Origin: Methanobacteriota archaeon
Lineage (GTDB): Archaea > Halobacteriota > Methanosarcinia > Methanosarcinales > Methanosarcinaceae
DNA length: 28,073 nucleotides
Direction of reading: 5' to 3'
Assembly: GCA_023399215.1 (NCBI GenBank)
Contig: JAEWQJ010000012.1
Location: forward strand, 1 to 28,073
Part shown: positions 16,278-24,309 of the stretch, piece by piece
Layout: the number at the start of each line of letters is the position of its first letter
How positions within the stretch are numbered: position 1 is the stretch's first letter
Program-made: the position numbers and the translations under genes
The notes under the pieces: generated by a model
Seen by the model: the letters and a program-made list of their open reading frames with translations, nothing else
Database searches by the model: none
Told to the model about the DNA's origin: nothing

Positions 16278-16766
16278 CCACGTTGTTTTCTCTTGCTATT
16301 TTTCAGGAATCTTTATTTTAATTATGAGCTTGCCATTGATTTTTCAGATAAATTTAGCAATTATATGGTATCTTTAAAGGAATGCAATTTCTTTCAAAAT
16401 ATCCACCAGGTGTTCTAGTGTTTCCATAGCTTGGATTATAACCTGGATTATAACTTGTGTATGGAACATAACTATACCAACAGTGCAAGCGTGTAGTGTA
16501 GCATATCATATTTTACCCCCTATTTCACTTAAGCTACGCTAAATTAAAATTATCTTTAAACCAAATGGTTAAAACACTGATATTTCTCTTTTAATATAAT
16601 AAAAAACTATTAGAAATGTACTTAAGAAATATCTATTATTAATTAAAATCAGTATTCTCAACTCCAGCTTCCATATAAAAATATAAAAGCAAAATTCACT
16701 CATCTTTAATGTCAAAAGCAGAATTAAATATTTTCTTAATAGTGTCTAAGCTCATACAATTCTATT
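16278..16766. other. AT-rich spacer between mcrA and mcmA (convergent)
   Basis: Nearly 500 bases with no supported gene. A short direct repeat GGATTATAAC(C/T)TG occurs twice near 16433-16458. The rest is AT-rich with scattered A and T runs and shows no tRNA-like or riboswitch-like fold that I can recognise. Confidence 0.4.
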
Positions 16767-17747
16767 TTAGATAACGACAATTTTTTTGCCTAATTTGTCT
16801 GCAGCTTCAACAAATTCTGTTGTATCTACACCAGGAAATGTATCTATAATACAAATATCAAATTTTTCATCTAAATAATTCGTTAATTCTCTTACGTCCA
16901 TACTATAAACTTCAAACTTGTCTCCAGATGCTATTAATCCTTCTTCACTGCCTGAAAGTTTGACTGGAAATCCGTTAGTTTCTAAATTAATCAAAGTGAT
17001 TTCTATTGCAGGACTCCATATATCATTAAAAACAACTTTTTGCGCGTTGGCTTTAAGGCATGCGATTCCTAAAGTCCCAGGGCCACATGTACAATCAAGA
17101 ACAGTAAGCTTATCATAATCTTTCAAAGCTTTTTCAAGTATCTCTATTTTGGGCGATTTTACCTGTGGGAACTCTATGTGAATTTCACGCTGATATTTGT
17201 ATATTCCTAAAGCACCGTAAGGAGTCTGTACAATATCACATCTCAGATCGCATCCAGCAAGAAGTTCATATACATGAGGATTAAAACTAGAATCTTTTAC
17301 ACCCACAGTTTTTCTTATATCTCCCTTTAAAACCCCTCTAACTTCCCTAACTTCCTTTATAATCCTTTCAGCACATTTTTTATTCACTTCATTAGATAAT
17401 ATTACTAAAGAACCCTTCGGCAAATAGGGAACAGAATTAGTTGGATATCCAGGAGTCACAAGAGGAACACATGAGTTTCTTAAATTAGCTTTTTTACCTT
17501 TTATTCCTTCATCGATCATTACTTTTAGCACGTGAGACATTACAATATCAAGATGCCTCTTACCGCATTTACAACTTCCAAAATAATTATCTATTTCATC
17601 TAAGTTAATCTGTTCTGATAGAGGAGAGAATTTCTTTATTTTTTCTGTTTTGCAATCTTTGCATGGTTTATAGAATAACTCAATGTCTTTTAGCGCTTCC
17701 GAAATAGGCCTTATGCACGTATCTCCACACCTACACCTCATTTCCAT
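16767..17747 (-). CDS. mcmA: Probable McmA, McrA S-methylcysteine methyltransferase
   Basis: A 326-residue protein with an N-terminal Cys-rich region (C5, C7, C11; C29, C32; C59, C61) that looks like one or two metal-binding knuckles, a middle domain of no recognised family (about 65-200), and a C-terminal Rossmann methyltransferase domain with the SAM motif VLDCTCGPGTLG (216-227) and a following acidic NDIW (241-244). Genetic work in M. acetivorans assigned methylation of McrA Cys472 to a SAM-dependent methyltransferase gene, mcmA, directly beside mcr; I identify this gene with it from position and domain type, not from a sequence match. The gene is more AT-rich than mcr. The N-terminal ATG codons at 17747 and 17741 lack a clear ribosome binding site. 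Confidence 0.75.
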   Translation of the reverse strand: MEMRCRCGDTCIRPISEALKDIELFYKPCKDCKTEKIKKFSPLSEQINLDEIDNYFGSCKCGKRHLDIVMSHVLKVMIDEGIKGKKANLRNSCVPLVTPGYPTNSVPYLPKGSLVILSNEVNKKCAERIIKEVREVRGVLKGDIRKTVGVKDSSFNPHVYELLAGCDLRCDIVQTPYGALGIYKYQREIHIEFPQVKSPKIEILEKALKDYDKLTVLDCTCGPGTLGIACLKANAQKVVFNDIWSPAIEITLINLETNGFPVKLSGSEEGLIASGDKFEVYSMDVRELTNYLDEKFDICIIDTFPGVDTTEFVEAADKLGKKIVVI

Positions 17748-18032
17748 ATACTTAAATATGTAATATTTTGTATAAGTACTATGTTATTTTTTATCATTTC
17801 TGGATTTCACTTCGGATTCATTTAGGAAAAAACTGATTTTTTTGACCAATCGAAGGTCTATAAAAAATAAAACATTATAAAGAAAACGTTAAATAGGGTA
17901 TATTAAACAGAATCTATTAAAAAGAAAACATTGAAAGTCTGTGGATACCTTTCATGATCAGTTATCAAACTTGTATTAAATCTGCATCCAATCTCTTCAT
18001 CTAATCTGCACTTAAAAATCTATATTTTCAAC

Positions 18033-19325
18033 TTATTCTTCTGAAATGTCCTCAATTTTTGCTCCAAGACTGCTCATATCTTTAAAGAAGTCCGGGTAAG
18101 AAATTGATACAGCCTCTGTTGTGTCAATTGTTGTATTTCCTGCAACCATCCCTGCTATTGAAAGAGCCATAACTATTCTGTGGTCATCCCAACCATGTAC
18201 TGATGCTCCATGCAGTTTTCCGCCGGTAATGGTCAGGCTGTCTCTTTCTTCTTTTAGGTCTACCCCAAGCTTCGGAAGTTCGGTTGCGAGGGCTCGAAGG
18301 CGGTCCGTTTCCTTATATCTGACATGCTCGGCATTTACAATCCTGCTAGTTCCTTCAGCTACTGCAGCCAGGACAGCAACAGTAGGGACAAGGTCAGGGG
18401 TTGCTCCGGCGTCAAAAGTTGTAGCTTTTAATTGTCTTCCTCCCCTGACGGTCACATTGCCTGCTTCTTTATCCCATGTAATATCTGCTCCCATCTGTCT
18501 CAGGATTTCAATGATTACCTTATCCCCCTGTTTTGAGGGAAAGAGGTTTTTGACTGTAACTTCAGATCCGCTCATCATAGCTGCGGCTGCAAGGAGGTAG
18601 GATGCAGAGGAAAAGTCTCCTGGAACAGTATAATCTTTGAAATCATACTTCTGTTTTCCCGGGATTATGAATCTGGTACCATTACTGTCATCGACATGAA
18701 CTTTAATGCCTGCCAGTTCAAGCATTTCAAGAGTTACATCCACATAAGGTCTTGACTTCAGTTTTCCTGTAATAGAAAGAGTGGTACTGTTTTCGGCAAG
18801 CGGACAGGTTATTAGAAGGGCTGAGATAAACTGGGAACTGATAGAACCGTCAATACTCACATCCTGCCCTTTAAGTCCGCCTTTAACGACAAGTGGAGCT
18901 CTCTCGTTTCCTCGAGTGGAGCAGGCTTTTACTCCCAGTTGATTCAGAACTTCAAGAAGAGGTCCGTTTGGCCGGGTACGAAGAGAGGCATCTCCGGTAA
19001 GCACTGTAATGCCATCAGTAAGTGCTGCTACTGCGGTCATAAAGCGAAGAGTTGTCCCAGAATTTGCAGCATCAATTACATCATCAGGGATATTTGGTTT
19101 TCCATTAATTCCGTGAATAATAAGCCTGTCTTCTTTCCTCTCAACCGAGGCTCCAAACATCTCGGAAGCCCGGACTGTGGCAAGAGTATCGGCCGAAATC
19201 AGGGGGCGTCTGACGGTTGATTCTTTTGAAAGAGCTGCCAGAGTTACAGCCCTGTGAGTGTAACTTTTTGAAGGTGGGGCAAAAACTTCCCCTTTGATCG
19301 AGGATTTGTCAATAGAAACACGCAT
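18033..19325 (-). CDS. aroA: 3-phosphoshikimate 1-carboxyvinyltransferase (EPSP synthase)
   Basis: A 430-residue protein from ATG 19325, beginning MRVSIDKSSIKGEVFAPPSK as in archaeal AroA; an in-frame ATG 13 codons upstream (19364) is possible but adds a basic, non-family tail. It transfers enolpyruvate from PEP to shikimate-3-phosphate, the sixth step of the shikimate pathway to aromatic amino acids. Expected active-site elements are present: K20, S21 and R25 (PPSKSYTHR), NSGTT (88-92), the R118 region (LRTRPNGP), SSQ (163-165), the catalytic Asp in ATPDLVPTVAVLAA, KETDRLRA, and the DHRIVMAL block near the C-terminus. No other aro gene is adjacent. It lies 219 bases after thyA on the same strand, with two short repeat arrays between. 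Confidence 0.94.
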   Translation of the reverse strand: MRVSIDKSSIKGEVFAPPSKSYTHRAVTLAALSKESTVRRPLISADTLATVRASEMFGASVERKEDRLIIHGINGKPNIPDDVIDAANSGTTLRFMTAVAALTDGITVLTGDASLRTRPNGPLLEVLNQLGVKACSTRGNERAPLVVKGGLKGQDVSIDGSISSQFISALLITCPLAENSTTLSITGKLKSRPYVDVTLEMLELAGIKVHVDDSNGTRFIIPGKQKYDFKDYTVPGDFSSASYLLAAAAMMSGSEVTVKNLFPSKQGDKVIIEILRQMGADITWDKEAGNVTVRGGRQLKATTFDAGATPDLVPTVAVLAAVAEGTSRIVNAEHVRYKETDRLRALATELPKLGVDLKEERDSLTITGGKLHGASVHGWDDHRIVMALSIAGMVAGNTTIDTTEAVSISYPDFFKDMSSLGAKIEDISEE

Positions 19326-19417
19326 GTGTACCAGATCTCTTCTGTTTCTTATTGGATTTTTCATGAGATTCAGGTGCTTACTTTTAGCTTCTGAATAACC
19401 TTTTTACAACGCTGCTA

Positions 19418-19464
19418 TAACTTGAACAAAATTGAATAGCTAATAACTTAAACAAAATTGAATA
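19418..19464. repeat. Two copies of a 21-base sequence, 26 bases apart
   Basis: TAACTT(G/A)AACAAAATTGAATA occurs at 19418-19438 and 19444-19464 with one mismatch, between thyA and aroA and upstream of aroA. This may be a paired operator for aroA or a decayed tandem repeat. Confidence 0.6.
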
Positions 19465-19476
19465 TTTTGAGTATGA

Positions 19477-19548
19477 TTTAGAACTTAGTTTAGAACTCAG
19501 TTTAGGACTTAGTTTAGAGCTCAGTTTAGAACTTAGTTTAAAACTCAG
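19477..19548. repeat. Tandem repeat, six units of 12 bases, overlapping the thyA stop
   Basis: Six consecutive units of TTTAGAACT(T/C)AG (starts 19477, 19489, 19501, 19513, 19525, 19537), alternating between TTAG and TCAG endings, so the true unit may be 24 bases. The TGA stop of thyA (19545-19547 on the minus strand) lies inside the last unit. Few mismatches mean the array is recent or maintained. Confidence 0.92.
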
Positions 19549-20198
19549 TTCACCCCTTTTACGATATTTTCTACCATATCCCAGTCATGATCATAGATAT
19601 GTGCTGAGATACTGATAGTTGTGATCTTTCCGGGTTTTGTTCCCACCCTATCAGCTACGTACTCTAGGAGTTTCGAGAGCCCGTAGAGGTTTGCCGGATA
19701 GGCTCCCCCAAAGTCGTGGCTTCTGAAGAGAGTTGTGAGATGTATCCTTCCATCTCTTATTTTAAAGTCGTCGAGCATCATGCAGGGAACTTCATTAACT
19801 TTTGTATCTACAGGAGGAATCCAGGTAACTGCTATTGCTCGTCTGGAAGTGGGATTTTGCTGCAGCTTTTCGATCACATAATCTATTTGATCTACTTTTC
19901 CATTCCAGTTCCGAAGACGCTGTCCGTATGTGTATTCAAAGTCCTGTGTATTTTCTCCTGAGATCAGTTGTTTTGCATACTCTTCAAGCCTTTCTTCATT
20001 CCAGGCAGTCTCATGCGGGATTCTGTCAGTGTAGGGATCTTCAATTATGATCATCAAATCCATAAATTCCCTGATCTGGCTTCCTCTTTCATCCGTAATA
20101 ACCTGTCCATGATTCTGGATAATGTTAAGTCCGCGATACCATGCATCAGAGATAGTTTTTGCCCTGACAATCCTGCCAATTTCGAATCTGTCTTCCAT
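19545..20198 (-). CDS. thyA: Archaeal-type thymidylate synthase
   Basis: A 217-residue protein, close to the length of the short archaeal thymidylate synthases. ATG 20198 follows GGGGAA on the minus strand; the frame is open 28 codons further up to a TTG, but that extension has no ribosome binding site. The catalytic cysteine is C139 in NEVPCMMLDDF, with the phosphate-binding arginines R119-R120 in TSRRAIAVTWIPP and the dUMP-binding block FRSHDFGGAYPANLYGL near residue 165. The enzyme makes dTMP from dUMP; in methanogens the one-carbon donor is thought to be a methanopterin derivative rather than folate, which the sequence cannot show. The stop lies inside a 12-base tandem array. aroA is next downstream. 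Confidence 0.9.
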   Translation of the reverse strand: MEDRFEIGRIVRAKTISDAWYRGLNIIQNHGQVITDERGSQIREFMDLMIIIEDPYTDRIPHETAWNEERLEEYAKQLISGENTQDFEYTYGQRLRNWNGKVDQIDYVIEKLQQNPTSRRAIAVTWIPPVDTKVNEVPCMMLDDFKIRDGRIHLTTLFRSHDFGGAYPANLYGLSKLLEYVADRVGTKPGKITTISISAHIYDHDWDMVENIVKGVN

Positions 20199-20639
20199 TG
20201 AAAATTCCCCGATAAAATCAGAATAGGGTATGCACAATTGATATCCTGATCCGAAATATCTCAAATCCAGCACTTTGATCAATGTCTCTAATTTTTGGGA
20301 TTTTTCGGATGCATTTTCCCATAGCTAAATATGGTACAATATTCTACATAGGTAGTTATTTATTCTCTTTTCTTTATTCACCACTTTCTTTTATAAGTGC
20401 TTTCTCTAAGATATAACTTAAAATTTCACTATGTATATTGATAGCATATATCATACCTGATTTAAAAAAATTCCGGGCAAAAAAAGGATATGGAAATTCC
20501 GGATAAAAAACATGGAAAAGAGATCAACGAAAATTTAAAGAAAAATAAGCAGTTGGATATAGACTGAATTAAAATCCGGATAAAACAATATCTGTATAAA
20601 TGGATCAAAATTAAACACTTGGAAAACTAAAGAAAAAAT
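20199..20639. other. AT-rich spacer between htpX and thyA
   Basis: About 440 bases with no supported gene. CTTATAAAAG on the minus strand (20388-20397) is a plausible TATA box for thyA but would give a leader of about 165 bases. Related short words (ATTCCGG(A/G)(C/T)AAAAAA, near 20470, 20495 and 20573) recur without regular spacing. Confidence 0.35.
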
Positions 20640-20683
20640 CCTGGATAAAAAAATTAAAAATAAAGGTTTGAGAAATATTCTCA
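20640..20683 (-). terminator. htpX terminator, stem contains the stop codon
   Basis: On the minus strand TGAGAA (20683-20678) pairs with TTCTCA (20674-20669) around a TAT loop, followed by a T-rich run reading TTTATTTTTAATTTTTTT. The TGA stop of htpX is the first three bases of the stem. Confidence 0.6.
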
Positions 20684-21544
20684 GTACCTCATTGCCCTAA
20701 GGCGCCTTACCCTTTCATCGGTTGCTGGGTGAGTACTAAAGAGAGACTGGATTGCTCCTCCTTTTAATGGATTGACAATAAACATGTGGGCGCTGCTTTC
20801 CTTAGCCTGCACGTCTGAAACCCTCGGACTGTAGTGAGAGTTCCCATATTCGAGTTTTTCAAGGGCACTGGCAAGAGCCCAGGGTTTTCTGGATATGCTG
20901 GCTCCTTCTGCATCAGCTGCATATTCTCTTGACCTTGAGATCGCAAGCTGAATCAAAGTTGCAGCGATAGGCGCTAGAATTGCCATCGCGATGAGGCCTA
21001 TGATTCCTCCATTGTCATCATCTCTGTTGCCGCCGAAGCCGCCGAAAATTGCAGCCCATTGTGCCCAGTGGGCAAGCATTGTGATAACACCTGCAATGGT
21101 TGCAGCTATAGCACTTATCAGGGTGTCCCTGTTCTTCACATGTGCAAGCTCGTGCGCCAGCACACCTTCCATTTCTTCATAAGATAGTAACTGAAGAATT
21201 CCTGTTGTAGCAGCCACAGCCGCATGCTCTGGGTTTCTTCCGGTTGCAAAGGCATTTGGCATTCCGGATTCTACGATATACACTTTGGGCTTTGGGATTC
21301 CTGCTTTCATAGCCAGTCCATCGACGATTCTGTGCAGGTTCGGAGCTTCCGCAGGTGAAACTTCCTTTGCCCTGTACATTTTGAGTACTATTTTGTCGCT
21401 GTACCAGTAACTTCCAAAATTCATAATTATTGCAAACAGGAATGCAATAATCATTCCGCCTGTACCTCCAAAGTAGTCTCCTATCAGAACCAGGAGGCCT
21501 GTAAGGGTGGCAAGCAAAATTGTAGTTTTAAGCATGTTCTTCAT
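20681..21544 (-). CDS. htpX: HtpX-type membrane zinc metalloprotease (M48)
   Basis: A 287-residue protein. Two hydrophobic segments at 8-22 and 28-45 anchor the N-terminus, and two more at about 144-170 and 178-202 follow the catalytic motif. Zinc ligands and catalytic Glu are in HELAH (131-135), and the third ligand is probably E207 in SREYAADAEG, all as in HtpX. The active site faces the cytoplasm in the family, where the protease degrades misfolded membrane proteins. A possible ribosome binding site GGGAGGA lies 16 bases before ATG 21544, rather far; the ATG at residue 4 would be even further away. It has its own TATA box and a terminator that overlaps its stop, so it is a single-gene unit. 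No partner gene is adjacent. Confidence 0.93.
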   Translation of the reverse strand: MKNMLKTTILLATLTGLLVLIGDYFGGTGGMIIAFLFAIIMNFGSYWYSDKIVLKMYRAKEVSPAEAPNLHRIVDGLAMKAGIPKPKVYIVESGMPNAFATGRNPEHAAVAATTGILQLLSYEEMEGVLAHELAHVKNRDTLISAIAATIAGVITMLAHWAQWAAIFGGFGGNRDDDNGGIIGLIAMAILAPIAATLIQLAISRSREYAADAEGASISRKPWALASALEKLEYGNSHYSPRVSDVQAKESSAHMFIVNPLKGGAIQSLFSTHPATDERVRRLRAMRY

Positions 21545-21616
21545 GACTTATCACACGACGTCCTCCCAGGCTAATGTCTGGGTTTTCGGTCTTTGATTCT
21601 TATTTCTGGACTTATT

Positions 21617-21624
21617 TTTATAAA
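21617..21624 (-). promoter_or_regulatory. Candidate TATA box for htpX
   Basis: TTTATAAA is 73 bases before ATG 21544. The predicted start near 21595 leaves a leader of about 50 bases that includes GGGAGGA. Confidence 0.5.
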
Positions 21625-22101
21625 TTGAGCAGATTAGAATCAGTTTTATATCACCTGAATACAGATATATATTTTTTCTCCTGCAAGCGCAGGTTAGTAC
21701 ATTTGTGTTATTTCAATTTCCTTATTTATCTCAAATCAATTTAAAATTCTCTTAAAAGGAAACTTTATCCTCAAATTGGGAAATCTCATTCAAGAAATTA
21801 TATTTTCTTCTGGAATCTCCCCCATCAAAGTTTACATTAATCACTAATATCTCTTTTTTGATATATTTGCATTTGCATGTTTCAAACATTTAGTTTGATT
21901 TCTAACTATTATTGTAACTTCAAGTATATGTATTTATTGAAGAACTGGTTCCAAAACTCAAAATTACTTCTTCGAATCCCATATTCCGAATAATCAATTG
22001 TTTTTTGATCACAAAAATAGTTTTGAAACTTTACTTATTTGAGGGTAAAATTAGTTTTGGGACGGACTCATTCAGTAAACAAATAAAAAATAAAACTATA
22101 G
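21625..22101. other. AT-rich spacer between the mrr-like gene and htpX
   Basis: Nearly 480 bases without a gene. GTTCCAAAACT (21948-21958) and AGTTTTGGGAC (22053-22063) are inverted copies with one G-T mismatch enclosing about 94 bases downstream of the mrr-like stop; this could be a loose stem at the end of that transcript. TTCGAATCCC at 21972-21981 resembles a tRNA T-arm but no tRNA fold surrounds it. Confidence 0.35.
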
Positions 22102-23022
22102 TTACGTTAATCCGTCGTCAAAATAATCAGTGTCAATCTTTTTAACATCGTAAGACTTTACTTTTGAAACTCCCACATCATACTCAATCATTAGCCTTGC
22201 AAGTGTTTCTCCATTAATCAACACAATGTTCCCTGTGAAATTGGCATATTCAATAGCTTCTCTTGAAAAAGTAGAGGTTGTTATAAAGACTCCTTTCTTT
22301 GCTTTCTTCCCTATCAGAGCGCCTGCAAATTTCTGGATTTCAGGTCTAGGGACGGTACCTTCCCAGCGTTTTGCCTGAATATAAATTACATCAAGTCCAA
22401 GCCTATCTTCCTTTATGATTCCATCGATCCCGCCATCGTGACTTCTACCAACTGCTTTTCCTGCATCTGCTCTTGAGCCTCCATATCCCATTTTTGTCAG
22501 AATATCAACAACAAGTGATTCAAAGAAGCTGGCTGAACATTTTTTTATGATAGAGAGAACTTCTGAAACGAGTTCTTTGTGCAGCTCCTGATATGCGATT
22601 TCAAGGAATTCTTCAGGATCTAGGTCTTTTTTCCTTTCTATTTCTGGAATCTCTGGTTTATCGATTAAAGTAGGCTTGTCCTTGTTATAAAAAGCATTAA
22701 ATTCTTTATATCGTTTCAAAAAATTGACATCAATAGAAGCAGGATTCTCTTTAAGGACATTCAGTCCTCTCTGGGTAATGGAAAAATATCCTTTTCTTCC
22801 AGAATCAAGCAAGCCAGCTTTTTTCAGGTATGTACATGCCCATCCAGTCCGGTTATTAAATACAGCTTGCTGGCCACTTGGCAAAAGTTCTCTTCTTTCT
22901 TCTTCGCTTAATCTTAACTCTTCTGCTAGGTGCTCAATAGCATTGCGAATTTTATGCTCTTCTCCATCTCCTGCATATTTAAGCAGAGGAAGCATTAAGG
23001 ATTGATAATCTGGAACTGCCAT
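22102..23022 (-). CDS. Mrr-family restriction endonuclease
   Basis: A 306-residue protein from ATG 23022, starting MAVPDYQSLMLPLLKYAGDG as is usual for the Mrr N-terminal domain; a TTG four codons upstream also is in frame. GAGTGA precedes the ATG by four bases. The N-terminal winged-helix domain (about 1-95) binds DNA, a charged linker follows (110-150), and the C-terminal PD-(D/E)XK nuclease domain carries E168, D200 (GGIDG) and the QAK triad (216-218). Mrr proteins cut DNA, often methylated DNA (type IV), or act beside a methylase. No methyltransferase or other defence gene is adjacent here, so methyl-dependent cutting is more likely than a type II system, but that is inference. It diverges from the Cys-rich membrane protein gene. 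Confidence 0.88.
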   Translation of the reverse strand: MAVPDYQSLMLPLLKYAGDGEEHKIRNAIEHLAEELRLSEEERRELLPSGQQAVFNNRTGWACTYLKKAGLLDSGRKGYFSITQRGLNVLKENPASIDVNFLKRYKEFNAFYNKDKPTLIDKPEIPEIERKKDLDPEEFLEIAYQELHKELVSEVLSIIKKCSASFFESLVVDILTKMGYGGSRADAGKAVGRSHDGGIDGIIKEDRLGLDVIYIQAKRWEGTVPRPEIQKFAGALIGKKAKKGVFITTSTFSREAIEYANFTGNIVLINGETLARLMIEYDVGVSKVKSYDVKKIDTDYFDDGLT

Positions 23023-23071
23023 TAGATCACTCAAAAAATATGTTAGTCTTACTTAGAACTTTGAATATGTA

Positions 23072-23082
23072 TATTTTTATAG
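23072..23082 (-). promoter_or_regulatory. Candidate TATA box for the mrr-like gene
   Basis: CTATAAAAATA on the minus strand is 50-60 bases before ATG 23022, predicting a start near 23048 and a leader of about 25 bases. Confidence 0.45.
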
Positions 23083-23180
23083 TTTATCATTTTGTATCTG
23101 TTCACTTGACCCTGATTCTATTACAAAAATTACCCCTCCACAAAAGACATCTTTCCAGTAAACACCGTAAAATCCAAACC

Positions 23181-23188
23181 TTTATACC
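23181..23188 (+). promoter_or_regulatory. Candidate TATA box giving a leaderless transcript
   Basis: TTTATACC is centred about 27 bases before ATG 23212. There is no purine-rich ribosome binding site in the pyrimidine-rich stretch between them (CTTTTCCTTTCCC), so transcription most likely starts at or next to the ATG. Confidence 0.5.
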
Positions 23189-23211
23189 TTTTCCTTTCCC
23201 AAAAACTTCTC

Positions 23212-24309
23212 ATGTCCTCTTCAGGCATCCCGCTCCCTCTCAAAACGAAACACTCTATTAAAGACCGTCTCTACTGGAATTTCTTAAACGTGATACCTTT
23301 CCTGATCGGTTCAATAGCAATCATTAGGGATTCGCTCAAATTGGTAGCGGTTTACATAGGAATAGCCCTTTTTTTCTTCCTGGTTATAGAACTCCGGTTA
23401 GCATGTACTCACTGCTTTTACTATATCCGGAGTAAAGGCTGCGTAAAGTGTATGATGCTTTCTGGAGTACCAAAAATTTTTAAGGATCGTCCCGGACTCC
23501 ACAGTATTTTTGAAAAGATTATTACTGTTTTCGGGGCTTTGTCCGTGTTTCTTTTTCCGGTTTACTGGCTTATCAGTGACCCTCTACTTCTAGGAGCTTA
23601 TATTGTTGCCTGGGTACTGTTCTTTCTGACAGCCCATCGGTATGAATGTGTAAGATGCATTAACTTTGAGTGTCCTATGAATCGAGTGCCAGCTGAGATC
23701 AAAAAAGATTTTATAAAGAGAGGTAACCTCTCAGATAACTTTGATCTTTCAGGAGAAGAATTTCGGGTATCAGGCCCAAATAGATGCGCTTCCCTTAAAA
23801 TAAAACATGAATTTAAGGACTTTCTCTACTGGTATTTCGTAACCTTGATTCTTCTATTTTCGGCGGGACTTGCAATTGGTATTTATTCAACAGGGTGGGT
23901 ACTTGCCTATATTTTCTTAGTTTTCTTTCATTTTTATGTCCTGGAACAGCGTTTTTTCTGTACCCATTGCCCTTACTATGCAATGAGTGGGAAAAAAGTG
24001 AGATGCATGATGAATTGGGGTTGGCCGAAGCATTTCAGATCCAGGCCGTATCCTCCAGGAAAATTCAATCTTGCCGTTACTATTCTTGGGTTCCTGGTCG
24101 TGCTTCTCTTTCCTGTTCCCTGGCTTTTGAAAGAACCGTTTCTATTGGGTGCTTATTTAATTTCGATTTCGATTTTCTTGCTAACGATATGGAGGTATGA
24201 GTGCTGCCGTTGTATCTATTTTGGATGTCCTTTTAACAGGGTTTCGGCCGAAGTGAAGAATGAGCTTGAGAGGAAAAAGAGAGCTGAGTGTGAGTTTGAA
24301 GAATATTAA
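23212..24309 (+). CDS. Duplicated Cys-rich eight-helix membrane protein, function unknown
   Basis: A 365-residue protein that I do not recognise. It has two homologous halves (about 12-165 and 197-350, offset 185), each of four predicted helices: 25-39, 44-62, 104-120, 125-141 and 206-224, 228-246, 287-305, 310-327. Each half starts with a KxKHxxKDxLYW-like motif, has CTHCxYY plus a downstream CMM after its second helix (C65, C68, C77, C80; C250, C253, C265) and RYECxRCxxFxCPxNRVxAE after its fourth (C146, C149, C154; C331, C334, C339, extra C332). If the N-terminus is cytoplasmic, all Cys clusters face the cytoplasm, which suggests bound metal, iron-sulfur or redox thiols. The linker (166-196) is polar. 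The gene has no ribosome binding site and a TATA box at leaderless distance, and it diverges from the mrr-like gene. Confidence 0.9.
   Translation: MSSSGIPLPLKTKHSIKDRLYWNFLNVIPFLIGSIAIIRDSLKLVAVYIGIALFFFLVIELRLACTHCFYYIRSKGCVKCMMLSGVPKIFKDRPGLHSIFEKIITVFGALSVFLFPVYWLISDPLLLGAYIVAWVLFFLTAHRYECVRCINFECPMNRVPAEIKKDFIKRGNLSDNFDLSGEEFRVSGPNRCASLKIKHEFKDFLYWYFVTLILLFSAGLAIGIYSTGWVLAYIFLVFFHFYVLEQRFFCTHCPYYAMSGKKVRCMMNWGWPKHFRSRPYPPGKFNLAVTILGFLVVLLFPVPWLLKEPFLLGAYLISISIFLLTIWRYECCRCIYFGCPFNRVSAEVKNELERKKRAECEFEEY

Noticed and set aside
20199..20282. 28-codon N-terminal extension of thymidylate synthase from TTG
   Set aside because: No ribosome binding site at the TTG; the ATG at 20198 follows GGGGAA and gives the family length.
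21972..21981. tRNA T-arm-like TTCGAATCCC
   Set aside because: There is no acceptor stem, anticodon arm or matching GG half around it; I found no tRNA or rRNA gene in the window.
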